Shown in pieces: positions 35,694 to 44,960 of a stretch of DNA of 64,000 nucleotides. The translations under genes were made by a program, and so were the position numbers. The stretch is taken from positions 496,001-560,000 of the forward strand of contig CAVTVK010000004.1 in NCBI GenBank assembly GCA_963738135.1. Direction: 5' to 3'. Positions within the stretch are counted from its first letter, which is position 1, and each line of letters begins with the position of its first letter. A model generated the notes under the pieces. It saw only the letters and a program-made list of their open reading frames with translations. It had not been told where the DNA came from and searched no databases. Origin of the DNA: Bog-473 sp963738135 (GTDB taxonomy: Bacteria; Actinomycetota; Acidimicrobiia; Acidimicrobiales; RAAP-2).

Positions 35694-36505
35694 TCAACGC
35701 CCTGCGCGCCGAGCTCCTCAAGATGCGCACCATGCCCGGCGTGTGGGTCACCTTCGCCCTGGCCCTTCCACTGACGGTCCTGGGCATCCTGATCGTGCTG
35801 GCGTCCGCCGGGGGCTTCCCGGGACACGCCTTCTTCCACGTCTCGACGCTCAGCCAGCGTCGCAGACTGCTGGGCGCGGGCTACTTCGGCATTGAGGTCC
35901 TGGCGCCGATCATCGGCGTGCTGTGCATCACCAGCGAGTATCGCCAGAAGACCATCACGACCTCGCTCGTCCTGGTCCCGGTGCGCAGCCGGGTGCTGCT
36001 GTCGAAGGTCATCGCCACCGCGCTGTGGTCCCTCTTCATCGCGCTCCTCGGCCTCGTCGCCATCGTCGCCGTCGCACTGCCCTGGAACGCCGCCCTGGGC
36101 GGTGTCACCGGCCAGGTGACCGATCAAGTCGGCGCGGTGATCCCCGGCCTGCTGGCGTCAGCTGTCCTGCTCGGCCTCTTCGGCCTGGGTTTCGGAACCC
36201 TGGTCAAGAACCAGGTGGCCGCCATCCTGCTGACCATCGGCGGAACGCTGATCCTGGAGGGCATCCTCATCGCGCTGGCCAAGGCCATCTTCCACTACGA
36301 CCTCAACTGGCTCCCCAACGGGGCCGGCGCCGCGCTCGCCGGCGACATCGCCCGGGGCTTCGGCGGTGGTGGTGGCGGAGATGGAAACGGGCCCAACGCA
36401 TTCCGCCTCCTGGCCTGGTGGCAGGGCGGTCTGGTGCTGCTGGCCTGGGGCCTGGGGCCACTGGCCGTCGGCTACTTCACCACGTTCCGCCGCGACGTGA
36501 CCTGA
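35690..36505 (+). CDS. ABC transporter permease (ABC-2 type)
   Basis: A 271-residue membrane protein with GTG start (INALRAELLKMRTMPGVWVT), the usual opening of ABC-2 permeases that pair with DrrA-like ATPases. Predicted helices: about 19-40, 68-82, 102-130, 150-172, 180-200 and 240-260. The motif YRQKTITTSLVLVPVRSRVLLSK is a recurrent cytoplasmic loop in this family. A Gly-rich loop (FGGGGGGDGNG) lies near residue 226. It is translationally coupled to the ATPase upstream. Confidence 0.9.
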   Translation: MINALRAELLKMRTMPGVWVTFALALPLTVLGILIVLASAGGFPGHAFFHVSTLSQRRRLLGAGYFGIEVLAPIIGVLCITSEYRQKTITTSLVLVPVRSRVLLSKVIATALWSLFIALLGLVAIVAVALPWNAALGGVTGQVTDQVGAVIPGLLASAVLLGLFGLGFGTLVKNQVAAILLTIGGTLILEGILIALAKAIFHYDLNWLPNGAGAALAGDIARGFGGGGGGDGNGPNAFRLLAWWQGGLVLLAWGLGPLAVGYFTTFRRDVT

Positions 36506-36538
36506 CCCGAACCCGGACCCGCCCCCGTCCCTCACGAC

Positions 36539-36736
36539 TCATCCCGTGCCCCCTGCGTGCGTCGGACAGAAGTCACTGTCCCCGATCCGCACCCAGCCGA
36601 TCTCCACGGCGGTGAGGCTGCGGACGTGCTCGACCAACTCGACGTCCTCGCCCGGGTCCTCGCGCACGAGTTCGTCGACGTAGATCACGCATTCTGGGTT
36701 GTCGCACAGGATCCGTTCGACGCGCAGTCGTGTCAT
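36539..36736 (-). CDS. small hypothetical protein (65 aa), possible zinc binder
   Basis: Starts MTRLRVERILCDNPECVIYV and ends IGWVRIGDSDFCPTHAGGTG. The cysteine pair in CDNPEC and the C-terminal FCPTH could ligate a zinc ion, and the acidic middle (VREDPGEDVELVEHV) looks like a helix. No family is recognised. The ordered composition and paired Cys/His argue for a real gene. It follows the D-aminoacylase gene downstream on the same strand after 95 bases. Confidence 0.6.
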   Translation of the reverse strand: MTRLRVERILCDNPECVIYVDELVREDPGEDVELVEHVRSLTAVEIGWVRIGDSDFCPTHAGGTG

Positions 36737-36831
36737 GGAGTGCCCCTTCCGAGCCTCGATCCGAGTGTCCGTGGCCGATCCACGGGCACTCGCGCCGATG
36801 GTGTGTTGGTGCGCGGCGGTTGCTCGGCCGC

Positions 36832-38499
36832 TCAGCTGCGCAGCACCACTCCCGGGCGGGCGGCCAGGCCCTCCTCGGCCGGCGCACCGTCGACCCGGAT
36901 GGGTACGCCGTTCACCACCGTGTGGGTCATGCCCACCGGCGCGTCCGCGGTGAGGCGCTCGCCGTCGGCCGGGAAATCGCGCACCCGCCGCAACGGCCCG
37001 GGGCCCACCGTGTCGGGGTCGAAGACACAGAGGTCGGCCGCCTTGCCCACCTCGACCGTCCCCCGGTCGGCCAGGCCGTAGACGCCGGCCGGCTCGCCGG
37101 TCAGTTTGTGGATGGCCCGCTCCAGCGGCATGACGCCGCGCTCGCGGACCCAGTTGCCGAGAAGGTCGGTCGAGAAGCAGGCATCGCAGAGCTGCGAGAC
37201 GTGCGCCCCGGAATCGGCCAGACCCAGCAGGACGTTGTCACGCGGCAGCAGCCAGGCGATGGCCTCGGGGTCGTCGTTGGCCAGCACCGACCAGAAACGC
37301 GCCTGGAGGTCGTCGTCGAGGGAGACGTCGAGCATCACGTCGAGCGGCGTGCAGCCCCGCTCTTCGGCCAGCACGGCCACCGGGTGGTCGGCGAGCTCGG
37401 GGTGGGCAGGCGACTCGGCCACTGAAATGGAGGCCCAGTTGAGGGGGAAACCGCCGGCCTTGCCGCTCACGTCGTCCCACGCCGTCGCCCGCCACGACGG
37501 GTCGCGGTAGGCGGCGATGCGCTCGGCCTTGGACTTGCCCATCAGCGCGGCAAAGGTCGGCCGCATGTTGAGTGTGAAGGGCTCGGAGAGGTTCATCTGG
37601 AAGACCAGGGGCCGGCACGACACCTGGGGCCACACCTCGACCCCTTCGGCCCAGGCGGCGTCGTGCTCCGCCACGACCTTCTCGTGGTACGGGTAGCCCT
37701 TCACCGTGAGCAGCGCGGTCCAGGTGAAGGGACGCCCGACCTCGCGCTGGAGGCGGAAGACCTCCTGGTTGGAGAAGACGCCGCCCGGCAGCAGGGCCAC
37801 CACACCGCGTCCACACTGCTTGACCGGCTCGAGCAGGGCGCGCAGCTCGGCCAGATCAGCCACCCGCGAGGGCACCGGCCGGCCGCTGTCGCCGTTGTGG
37901 GTCGGCGACGCGCTGGACGCGAAGCCGGCGGCGCCGGCCGCCATGGCGTCGGCGACCACGGCCTGCATGACCGCGATCTCGTCCTCGGTGGCCGGGCGCT
38001 CGTAGGCGTCCTCGCCCATCACGTAGAGGCGCACCGCGGTGTGCCCGACGTAGCACCCGAAGTTGAGGGCGGTGCCCCGGGTCTCGACCGCGTCGAGATA
38101 CTGGGGGAAGGTCTCGAACTCGCTCCACGGGACACCCGCGGCCAGGGTGTCGAAGCTCATGTCCTCCACGTGCTGGAGGGTGCGCGCCAGCAGCGGCACG
38201 CCGTCGGCGCGGATGGGCGCGATGGAGAACCCGCAATTGCCCGCAATGACCGAGGTCACCCCGTGGAAGGAGGAAGGCGTCAGGTTCGGGTCCCAGAAGA
38301 CCTGCGCGTCGTAGTGGGTGTGGATGTCGACGAAGCCGGGGCTGACGACCTGGCCGGACGCATCGAGGACGCGGTCGCCCTGCAGGTTGGCGCCGATGTC
38401 GCTGATACGGCCGCCGGTGACGGCGACGTCGGCGGGGTGACCGGGGGCGCCGGTGCCGTCGACCACGGTCCCCCCTCGAATGACGATGTCAGCGTGCAT
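36832..38499 (-). CDS. N-acyl-D-amino-acid deacylase / D-aminoacylase-type amidohydrolase
   Basis: A 555-residue amidohydrolase. The N-terminus MHADIVIRGGTVVDGTGAPG is the classic small beta-domain opening. Metal ligands are HTHYDAQ; the cysteine-containing GNCGFSIAP matches the D-aminoacylase subgroup; and LGLADSGAHVSQLCDA holds the catalytic aspartate region. It ends with the PIRVDGAPAEEGLAARPG strand typical of the family. It would hydrolyse N-acyl amides, D-amino acid derivatives being the usual annotation; actual substrate unproven. It diverges from an alpha/beta hydrolase by 136 bases. Confidence 0.9.
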   Translation of the reverse strand: MHADIVIRGGTVVDGTGAPGHPADVAVTGGRISDIGANLQGDRVLDASGQVVSPGFVDIHTHYDAQVFWDPNLTPSSFHGVTSVIAGNCGFSIAPIRADGVPLLARTLQHVEDMSFDTLAAGVPWSEFETFPQYLDAVETRGTALNFGCYVGHTAVRLYVMGEDAYERPATEDEIAVMQAVVADAMAAGAAGFASSASPTHNGDSGRPVPSRVADLAELRALLEPVKQCGRGVVALLPGGVFSNQEVFRLQREVGRPFTWTALLTVKGYPYHEKVVAEHDAAWAEGVEVWPQVSCRPLVFQMNLSEPFTLNMRPTFAALMGKSKAERIAAYRDPSWRATAWDDVSGKAGGFPLNWASISVAESPAHPELADHPVAVLAEERGCTPLDVMLDVSLDDDLQARFWSVLANDDPEAIAWLLPRDNVLLGLADSGAHVSQLCDACFSTDLLGNWVRERGVMPLERAIHKLTGEPAGVYGLADRGTVEVGKAADLCVFDPDTVGPGPLRRVRDFPADGERLTADAPVGMTHTVVNGVPIRVDGAPAEEGLAARPGVVLRS

Positions 38500-38635
38500 T
38501 CGCCCATCGTCGCAGCCCTCAGGCCCCGTTGCACGCGCGATGGCGGCGGCGCAGCCCGATTCGGATACCGTGGGCACGCAGGAATTACGGTTGGGGTGGG
38601 TTGTCGCGCCAGGTGAGCGCGGGACTGGAGTGCGG

Positions 38636-39751
38636 ATGGCGGTTCGGTTTTTCAGATCCAAGGCGACCCCCCCGCCCGATGACTCCCTGCAGATCTCGGG
38701 CGCCATCGTCGCGCCTTCCGACGGCCCTTCCCCCGTCCAGCTGGTCGACGCCGGCCGCGCCCCGCACGGCCTGGGGGTCGTGCGCGACCAGTACGAACGC
38801 AAGATCCGCAAGAGCCCGACCATCCGGATGGTCCCCAGCTCCATGATGGTGGAGGGTCGGCGCCTCCGCTTCGCCGTCTCCGACAACGTCGACGCCTTCG
38901 GTCCCGACGGCCCCGGGTCGCCCCCCATCTGGGCCGTCAACATCCACGGCTACTTCGCCGGCGGCGGCATGTACTGGCGCGAGAGCGCTCGGCTGGCCGA
39001 GCAGCTGGGCTGGCGGGTCATCAACCCGAGCCTGCCCGGCTTCGGCGGCAGCGACTCCCTCGACTGGTCGGATGTCTCCATGGAGAGCCTGGCCAACCAG
39101 GTGATGGCCGTCGTGCACAAGGTGGACGCCGGGCCCGTCGTCCTGCTGGGTCACTCCATGGGCGGAGCAGTGGCCGTGCAGTTCGCGCACGATCACCCGC
39201 GGCGGACCCTCGGTCTCATCTACCGCGACGGCGTGAGCACCCCCGGCTGGAAGGAGCGCCACGGCCTGCTCCCCACGGTGCTGGCACCCTTCCTCCCCGA
39301 CGTGGCGCCCATGGTCGACATGGCGGCCGCAGTCGTCTTCGACCTGCCCGACCTCTTCCTCGGTCGCATGTACTCGACGGTGCGCGCCGTGCTGCCCGAC
39401 ATGCGCCAGAACATCCGCACCATGTCGCAGACGCTGCCCATCGGCAGCATGCTCATGGGAGTGGATCAGCGCAGCGAGGTGCGCCATCTGGCCGCCCAGC
39501 AGATCCCGATCCTCAACGAGTGGGGCTGCTTCGACCGCATCACACCCGGCAGCACGGCGCTCGAGTTCGCCACCATTGCGCGCTCGCCGGTGCTCTGGGT
39601 GCCCGGGGGTCACAGCTGGATGCTGGCGCGGCCCCAGGGCCAGGCCGACATCCTCACCCACCTGGTCCAGGGCAAGACCTTCATGGCCCAGGTGGACGAC
39701 CGCTGGCACCAGCTCACCCCGCGCGAGTACACCCTGCGCGCCGTGAACTGA
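38636..39751 (+). CDS. alpha/beta hydrolase
   Basis: A 371-residue alpha/beta hydrolase with the nucleophile elbow VVLLGHSMGGAVAVQ (serine in G-H-S-M-G). The oxyanion region is NIHGYFAGGGMYW, with SLPGFGGSDSLDW upstream of the elbow and the catalytic histidine likely in VPGGHSWMLARPQG. The first 80 residues are an extra N-terminal extension before the hydrolase fold. GTG six bases upstream is an alternative start. Ester or epoxide substrate unknown. Confidence 0.87.
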   Translation: MAVRFFRSKATPPPDDSLQISGAIVAPSDGPSPVQLVDAGRAPHGLGVVRDQYERKIRKSPTIRMVPSSMMVEGRRLRFAVSDNVDAFGPDGPGSPPIWAVNIHGYFAGGGMYWRESARLAEQLGWRVINPSLPGFGGSDSLDWSDVSMESLANQVMAVVHKVDAGPVVLLGHSMGGAVAVQFAHDHPRRTLGLIYRDGVSTPGWKERHGLLPTVLAPFLPDVAPMVDMAAAVVFDLPDLFLGRMYSTVRAVLPDMRQNIRTMSQTLPIGSMLMGVDQRSEVRHLAAQQIPILNEWGCFDRITPGSTALEFATIARSPVLWVPGGHSWMLARPQGQADILTHLVQGKTFMAQVDDRWHQLTPREYTLRAVN

Positions 39752-39800
39752 CCGACGCCGTGCCGCGGGCCCACGACGTCGCCCGGGCCCGACCGGCGGC

Positions 39801-40460
39801 GTGCGCGTCGTGATCGACCGCCTCCTCCAACCGCTGCTCTCCCTGCACGGCTGGCCGGCCTACTTGCTCGTCGGTCTCCTCGTCTTCGCGGAGGCCGCGG
39901 TGATGCTCGGCTTCGTCTTCCCCGGCGAGACGGCCGCCATCCTCGGCGGCGTCCTGGCTTCGAAGGGCGGTGTGAACCTGGAGGCCATTCTGGCCGTCGT
40001 CGTCGTCTGCGCCATTGTGGGCGACTCGGTGGGCTATGCCGTGGGCGAGCGCTGGGGGCCGAGCCTGCTGCAGCTCGGGCCCCTGCGCAAACGACAGAAG
40101 GGCCTCGACGCGGCGCTCGACCAGCTCAACCGGCGGGGACCCGTCGCGGTCTTCGTCGCCCGCTTCTCGGCCTTCCTGCGCGCCGTGGTCCCGGGGTTGG
40201 CCGGCCTGTCCTCCATGCACTACCGGACCTTTCTGGCGGCCAACGCCGCCGGCGGCCTGTGCTGGGGCGTGCTCTACGTCCTGCTCGGCTACTTCGTCGG
40301 GCAGAGCGTGGAGAAGGTGACGGGCATCGCGTCCGACGTCGTGCTCGGCCTCATCCTCGTCCTCATCGTCGTGCTGGTGGTGCGCCACCGGCGCAAGGAA
40401 AACGCCGAGATCGAGGGGCCGAGCGAGCACGAAGCGCCCGAGGGCGACGCCGCGGCCTGA
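39801..40460 (+). CDS. DedA family membrane protein
   Basis: A 219-residue DedA/VTT-domain protein. Diagnostic motifs are FVFPGETAAILGGVLA near residue 40, then GDSVGYAVGERWGP, then FVARFSAFLRAVVPGLAGLSSMHYRTF, with the conserved arginine and proline-rich re-entrant loop. DedA proteins act in phospholipid flipping/carrier lipid recycling and membrane homeostasis. GTG start at 39801. The C-terminal tail is acidic and cytoplasmic. Four to five helices are visible. Confidence 0.92.
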   Translation: MRVVIDRLLQPLLSLHGWPAYLLVGLLVFAEAAVMLGFVFPGETAAILGGVLASKGGVNLEAILAVVVVCAIVGDSVGYAVGERWGPSLLQLGPLRKRQKGLDAALDQLNRRGPVAVFVARFSAFLRAVVPGLAGLSSMHYRTFLAANAAGGLCWGVLYVLLGYFVGQSVEKVTGIASDVVLGLILVLIVVLVVRHRRKENAEIEGPSEHEAPEGDAAA

Positions 40461-41981
40461 TCAGGCGGGTCCGCCGAGCACCGAACGGTCTCCGGACCGC
40501 AAGCCGGCCACGACCCGGGCGAACTCCCCGGCTGCGTCCTCCCCCGTGGCGTCGGTGTCCATGAACCGCACCGCGGTGGGGTCGCTGCGGTCGATCCCGA
40601 AGAGGCCGTAGCGGGGCTCGTAGGTGCCCCACTCGTAGTTGTCCATCAGCGACCAGTGGAAGTAGGCGCGCACCGGCACCCCGGCGGCCACCGCGTCGGC
40701 CACCGCGCCCAGGTGTTCACGCACGTAGCGGGGCCGGTCCATGCCGTCCTCGCGCGGCACCGCGCGCCCGTCCCGCGTCCGCGTCGCCATACCGTTCTCC
40801 ACCACCCACAGTGGGAGGCCGGGCCGCAACGCGGACTCGGTGACGCACCAGGCGCGCAGCGCGGCCGGGTGCGACTCGACATCCCAGTAGCTCCGGCTGA
40901 CCGCCCAGTCCCGCCTGCCCTGCGGTGTCCGTCGACCCGGGACGCGCAGGGCGTGGCTGGCCACCGGGTCGTACCAGTCGAAGCCGACGGCGTCGATGCC
41001 GCGCGGTCGCGCCGACGCATGCACCGCGTCGACGACGCGGCGGGGGGCACGGCGGCGCGTTCGGCTGCGCAGGCGCGACCAGGCCGCACCGCGGTTGGGC
41101 TCGCGCACCGTGCCGTAGGGGGACACCGCGGCGAAGAACCGGCGGATGACCGCCTCCCCGGCGTGGCGCGGCGGAAAGGCGGCGTCGTGCACCGTCCGGC
41201 GTTCGTCGATGTAGCGGTCCACGTCCGTGTGGTCGACGCCGGCCTCGCGCAACTGCAGCAGGTCGAGCAGCATGCGGTCGTGCTCGTAGACCGACGACGA
41301 GCTCGTGTTGACCGTCACCTCTGCCCCGGGCTGCATGCCCGTCACGACATCGGCGGCCAGCACGTGCGCGGTGAGGAGGTTGTCGAGCGCACAGAAGGCG
41401 TCGGAGACGGCCATGCGCCGTCCCGGCGGGCACGCTCCCTCTATCCAGCCCATGAGGGTCACGATGTTCGGCTCGTTGATGGTCACCCAGCGCCGGCAGT
41501 ACGGCGCCAGCGCCGGCACCACCCGGGCCACGTGACGGGCAAAGACGTCGGGTGAGGCGGGCCGCAACCAGAACTCCTCGCCGAGCCAGAAGGGATGGGT
41601 GAAGTGGTGCAGCGTGACGATGGGCTCGAGGCCCCGTGCCGCACAGAGGGAGAGGATCTCGGCGTAGCGCTCGAGCGCGGCCGCATCGAAGGCGCCGGGC
41701 TGCGGCTCCAACCGGGCCCACTCGACCGAGAGGCGGAAGGCGTTGCAACCGATCGCTGCGGCGCGGTCGAGCGCCTCTTCGGGATGGCGCCAGAAGTCGC
41801 AGGCCAGGCCGGAGCGGGCCGCCCGCCCGGCACCCTCCCAGGCGGCCCAGTTGTTGTGGGGCTCGCCGTCGCCGTTGAAGCCGCCCTCGACCTGGTAGCC
41901 CGACGTGGCGACTCCCACCGCGAAGCCCTCGCCGAGGAGGCTGGGCCCCGCGGCCGGGCGGGGCGACGCGGGGGGCGGCAT
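40461..41981 (-). CDS. glycoside hydrolase family 1 (beta-glucosidase type)
   Basis: A 506-residue GH1 enzyme. The acid/base glutamate is in TINEPN (E170) and the nucleophile in WVVENGM near residue 415, both canonical. FAVGVATSGYQVEGG opens the barrel with the conserved substrate-contact Gln, and FHWSLMDNYEW is the conserved C-terminal block. Retaining hydrolysis of beta-glucosides or related sugars is expected; no signal peptide is seen, so it is likely cytoplasmic. A stretch around residues 300-330 is Arg-rich and less typical. ATG at 41981 is chosen; the frame upstream is Pro/Thr low-complexity. Confidence 0.92.
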   Translation of the reverse strand: MPPPASPRPAAGPSLLGEGFAVGVATSGYQVEGGFNGDGEPHNNWAAWEGAGRAARSGLACDFWRHPEEALDRAAAIGCNAFRLSVEWARLEPQPGAFDAAALERYAEILSLCAARGLEPIVTLHHFTHPFWLGEEFWLRPASPDVFARHVARVVPALAPYCRRWVTINEPNIVTLMGWIEGACPPGRRMAVSDAFCALDNLLTAHVLAADVVTGMQPGAEVTVNTSSSSVYEHDRMLLDLLQLREAGVDHTDVDRYIDERRTVHDAAFPPRHAGEAVIRRFFAAVSPYGTVREPNRGAAWSRLRSRTRRRAPRRVVDAVHASARPRGIDAVGFDWYDPVASHALRVPGRRTPQGRRDWAVSRSYWDVESHPAALRAWCVTESALRPGLPLWVVENGMATRTRDGRAVPREDGMDRPRYVREHLGAVADAVAAGVPVRAYFHWSLMDNYEWGTYEPRYGLFGIDRSDPTAVRFMDTDATGEDAAGEFARVVAGLRSGDRSVLGGPA

Positions 41982-42050
41982 CCGTTCAGCTTGGCAGGCG
42001 CACGGGACGGCCGTGTCCGGTGGGCCTGTCGTGCGTGTCGTGCCGGTGCG

Positions 42051-42083
42051 GCCGGTCGGGCCGGTCGGGTCGGGCCGGTCGGG
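42051..42083. repeat. GCCGGTCGG short tandem repeat
   Basis: Three 9-base units of GCCGGTCGG with one partial unit between the second and third, in the 137-base gap between the GH1 gene start and a membrane-protein gene end. Probably replication slippage; no gene is seen in the gap. Confidence 0.65.
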
Positions 42084-42118
42084 CAACCCGGTTGGGGAGT
42101 CGGCGGAGGTCGGCGCGG

Positions 42119-42718
42119 TCAGCGGGGGCGGGCGACCGAGCGCATGGCGGCCAGCGCCGTCGAGACGAGGTCGACCTCGTCGCGGGCATGGCGGACGAGC
42201 GAGCGCACTTGCGGCTCGGTCGCGTCGCTCCCGGCGCGCAGGGCCGCCGCCTGCACCTCGCGAGCCGCACCGATCACCTCGGCCACCTGGCGCCGCACGT
42301 CGGCCTTGCTCGTGCCCGGCGGGAGTCGCCGCTCAAGGCGCAGCAAGCCATCGAGCTCGTCGGCCACGCCGTGCAGCGAGCGGCAGACCGCCGGCAACTC
42401 GGCCACGGGGGCATCGCGCGACTCGGCATGGGCCACGGCGATCTCGGCGTCCTCGACCGCCACCCGGAGGCGGCGGCGGACCCGCGGCGTCGCGCCCCGA
42501 CTGAGGTCCTCGGGCGTGGCCCGCCCGGCGTAGCGCTCCCGGCCTGCCGCCAGGACGGCCAGCACGGCCAGGACGCCGCGCACCACCACATGCCCGTGGA
42601 GCATGCGCCAGTGCGTGCGGACGTAGCGACGCCCGATGAAGAAGGCGGCCGCCACCCCGATCGCCACGACGACGCCTGCGATGAGGAAGAACTCGAGGAC
42701 GTGGGCCACGAAGGTCAC
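42119..42718 (-). CDS. hypothetical membrane-anchored protein
   Basis: A 199-residue protein with GTG start. One strong N-terminal hydrophobic segment (VLEFFLIAGVVVAIGVAAAFFIG, about 7-29) and a weaker one near 46-58 are followed by a long charged helical region rich in Arg, Glu and Ala (about 70-195). This suggests a membrane-tethered cytoplasmic helical domain. No named family recognised. It diverges from a VC0807-type membrane gene with 51 bases between the starts. Confidence 0.65.
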   Translation of the reverse strand: MTFVAHVLEFFLIAGVVVAIGVAAAFFIGRRYVRTHWRMLHGHVVVRGVLAVLAVLAAGRERYAGRATPEDLSRGATPRVRRRLRVAVEDAEIAVAHAESRDAPVAELPAVCRSLHGVADELDGLLRLERRLPPGTSKADVRRQVAEVIGAAREVQAAALRAGSDATEPQVRSLVRHARDEVDLVSTALAAMRSVARPR

Positions 42719-42769
42719 GCTCCAATGCTACGCGGGAAAATCACCAATTTCCGGCAGTAGCCTGGAGCC

Positions 42770-43576
42770 ATGGCACCGGATGGACCCGGGGGCACCGCGG
42801 GAGCACCGGCCCCGCCGCCGGGGCCGGCCTGGCAACCGGGGATCCCGTCGGTCCGCGAGCACCTGCCCAGCCTGATCTTCGGCGGCGCCGTGCCGATCGG
42901 CGTCTACTTCCTGGTGCGCCGGCACGTGCAGAGCGACACCCAGGCGCTGATCGTGGCCGGCTGCGTCTCCGTCGCTTGGATCCTCCTGCAGTTCGCCCGT
43001 CAGCGGAGCGTCGACGTCGTCGGTGGCTTGGTCCTGGTGGGCTTCGTGCTCGGTGTGCTCACCTCCACCCTGCTGGGCGGCAACGACTACATGCTCAAGG
43101 TGCGCGACGGGTTCTTCACCCTGCTCATCGGCGTGGCCTGCATCGTGACGCTCTACACGCACGACCGTCCGGCCTTCTTCTACGTCAACCGCTACCTGTC
43201 GGCCGGGAAGGACCCGGACAAGGTGTCCGCCTTCGACCGGCTGCACGAGCACCCCATCGGGCGCCACACCTTTCGCACGCTGTCCTTGGTGTGGGGCATC
43301 GGCCTCGTGGTGGAGGCCTCGGCTCGCCTGACCCTGGCCGACCTGCTGCCCACCGGGACCTTCCTCGCCGTCTCGCCGTTCATCACCGTCACGGTCATCG
43401 GCGGGCTGTTCGCCTTCACCGTCGCCTACACGAAGCGCAACGAGGTCTGGTCGGCGGGGGTGGTCGGCCGGATGGAGCGCGACGGAGCGACCGGAACTGC
43501 GGGCGGCGTTCCTTCGGAGGCCGGGTCGCGCGGGGGTGCGGCCACTGCCGAGGACGGCGAGCCCGGCCCAGCCTGA
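42770..43576 (+). CDS. VC0807 family integral membrane protein
   Basis: A 268-residue protein. The N-terminal 25 residues are Pro/Gly-rich; hydrophobic helices follow at about 35-50, 58-75, 80-98, 105-125, 170-190 and 198-220. The pattern SLIFGGAVPIGVYFLVRRHV, then VDVVGGLVLVGFVLG, then KVRDGFFTLLIGVACI fits the VC0807 group of unknown function. The C-terminal 45 residues are low complexity. Expression context is unclear; it is followed by a crotonase gene. Confidence 0.75.
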   Translation: MAPDGPGGTAGAPAPPPGPAWQPGIPSVREHLPSLIFGGAVPIGVYFLVRRHVQSDTQALIVAGCVSVAWILLQFARQRSVDVVGGLVLVGFVLGVLTSTLLGGNDYMLKVRDGFFTLLIGVACIVTLYTHDRPAFFYVNRYLSAGKDPDKVSAFDRLHEHPIGRHTFRTLSLVWGIGLVVEASARLTLADLLPTGTFLAVSPFITVTVIGGLFAFTVAYTKRNEVWSAGVVGRMERDGATGTAGGVPSEAGSRGGAATAEDGEPGPA

Positions 43577-43663
43577 CCGGGCTCGCCCCGGGGCTCGGGC
43601 ACCCCGTTCGGTAGCCTCGGCGGACCACGCCGTCCCACGGCGAGCGCCATCGAAGGGAGCACC

Positions 43664-44437
43664 ATGGCAGACGAAGTGTTGCGGGAACGCCGCGGGCATG
43701 TCGAGATCCTCACCATCAATCGTCCCGAGGCGCGCAACGCCATCAACGGCGCCGTGAGCCGGGCCATGTCCGGGGTCATGGACGAGTTGGCCGAGGACCC
43801 CGAGTGCTGGGTGGTCGTGGTCACGGGAAGCGGCGACAAGGCCTTCAGCGCTGGCATGGACCTCAAGGCGTTCAGCAGCGGCGAGGGCGGCGACATCATG
43901 AACGCCAAAGGAGGCTTCGGCGGGCTCACCCAGCGCGACTTTCCCAAGCCCATCATCGCCGCGGTGAACGGGTCGGCCCTGGCCGGCGGCTTCGAGATCA
44001 TGCTCGCGTGCGACCTGGTGGTCGCCGCCCAGCACGCCACGTTCGGCATCCCCGAGGCCAAGCGCGGCCTCATCGCCGGCGCCGGGGGGCTCATCCGCAT
44101 GCCCAAGCGGCTGCCCATCGCCGTCGCCCTCGAAATGGCGATGACCGGTGATCCCATCGATGCCGCCCGGGCCTACGAGCTCGGCCTCGTCAACCGGGTC
44201 GTGCCGGCGACCGTGGTGGTGGAGGAGGCCGTGGCGCTGGCCGACCGCATCGCAGAGAACGCGCCGCTGGCCGTGCGCTACTCCAAGAGCGTCATGAAGC
44301 AGGCCGCCGAGGTCTCCGAGGCCGAGGGCTGGAAGATCAACGGGGCGGCCGTCGGCGTCGTCTTCACCTCGGCCGACGCCATGGAGGGACCCGTCGCCTT
44401 CGCCGAGAAGCGCTTGCCCAACTGGCAAGGCAAGTAG
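43664..44437 (+). CDS. enoyl-CoA hydratase / crotonase family protein
   Basis: A 257-residue crotonase. The oxyanion-hole segments are FSAGMDLKAFS and NGSALAGGFEIMLACDLVVAA; the catalytic glutamate region reads ATFGIPEAKRGLIAGAGG. The C-terminus has the SADAMEGPVAFAEKRLPNWQGK block found in true hydratases. A clear GAAGGGAG ribosome binding site precedes the ATG. It hydrates enoyl-CoA in fatty acid or related degradation. Not adjacent to the acyl-CoA dehydrogenases, so pathway membership is uncertain. Confidence 0.94.
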   Translation: MADEVLRERRGHVEILTINRPEARNAINGAVSRAMSGVMDELAEDPECWVVVVTGSGDKAFSAGMDLKAFSSGEGGDIMNAKGGFGGLTQRDFPKPIIAAVNGSALAGGFEIMLACDLVVAAQHATFGIPEAKRGLIAGAGGLIRMPKRLPIAVALEMAMTGDPIDAARAYELGLVNRVVPATVVVEEAVALADRIAENAPLAVRYSKSVMKQAAEVSEAEGWKINGAAVGVVFTSADAMEGPVAFAEKRLPNWQGK

Positions 44438-44448
44438 AGCGCGTCGGG

Positions 44449-44853
44449 GTGCTCGCCCCCACCGCCCTCACCATCCGCCTGACGCTCCACGTCCTGGCGG
44501 CGACGGTGTGGGTGGGCGGCCAGATCGTCATGGCCGGCCTGGTGGGCCCGGCGCGCCGGCTGGGGCCCGACGCCCCCGGGACGCTCGCCCGGGCCTTCGC
44601 CCGCCTGGCCTGGCCCGCCTACGTGATCCTGCTGGTCACGGGCGTCTGGAACGTCACGGCGGTCGACTACTCGGCCCACGACTCGGTCTGGAAGGCCGTG
44701 CTCATGGCCAAGATCGCCGTGGTCCTCCTGGCCGGGGTGGGCGTGCTGCTGCACCAGCGCGCCACCACGAGGCAGGGCCTCGCCCTCTGGGGGGCGGTCG
44801 GAGGCTTGGCCAGCGTGGCCGCGCTGGTGATGGGCATCCTCTTGACGGGGTGA
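44449..44853 (+). CDS. CopD-like integral membrane protein
   Basis: A 134-residue four-helix membrane protein with GTG start. It reads RLTLHVLAATVWVGGQIVMAG, then LARLAWPAYVILLVTGVWNV, then VLMAKIAVVLLAGVGVLLHQ, then ALWGAVGGLASVAALVMGIL. The histidine in helix 1 and the W-V-G-G motif resemble the CopD/DUF2269-type proteins that may bind haem or copper. It follows the crotonase by 11 bases. Role unknown. Confidence 0.72.
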   Translation: MLAPTALTIRLTLHVLAATVWVGGQIVMAGLVGPARRLGPDAPGTLARAFARLAWPAYVILLVTGVWNVTAVDYSAHDSVWKAVLMAKIAVVLLAGVGVLLHQRATTRQGLALWGAVGGLASVAALVMGILLTG

Positions 44854-44960
44854 CTCCGAATACCTTCCGGCGTTCCCGGGTGTGAGGAACTCCGGCCCGG
44901 GAATGGGTCTAACCTTGATACCAGTTCACCGACCTCTGGACTTAGGTGAAGGAGAACAAG

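Noticed and set aside
44946..44960. GTG start five codons upstream for TatA
   Set aside because: It lies within the AAGGAG ribosome binding site that serves the ATG at 44961 and adds a charged stretch not seen in TatA proteins.
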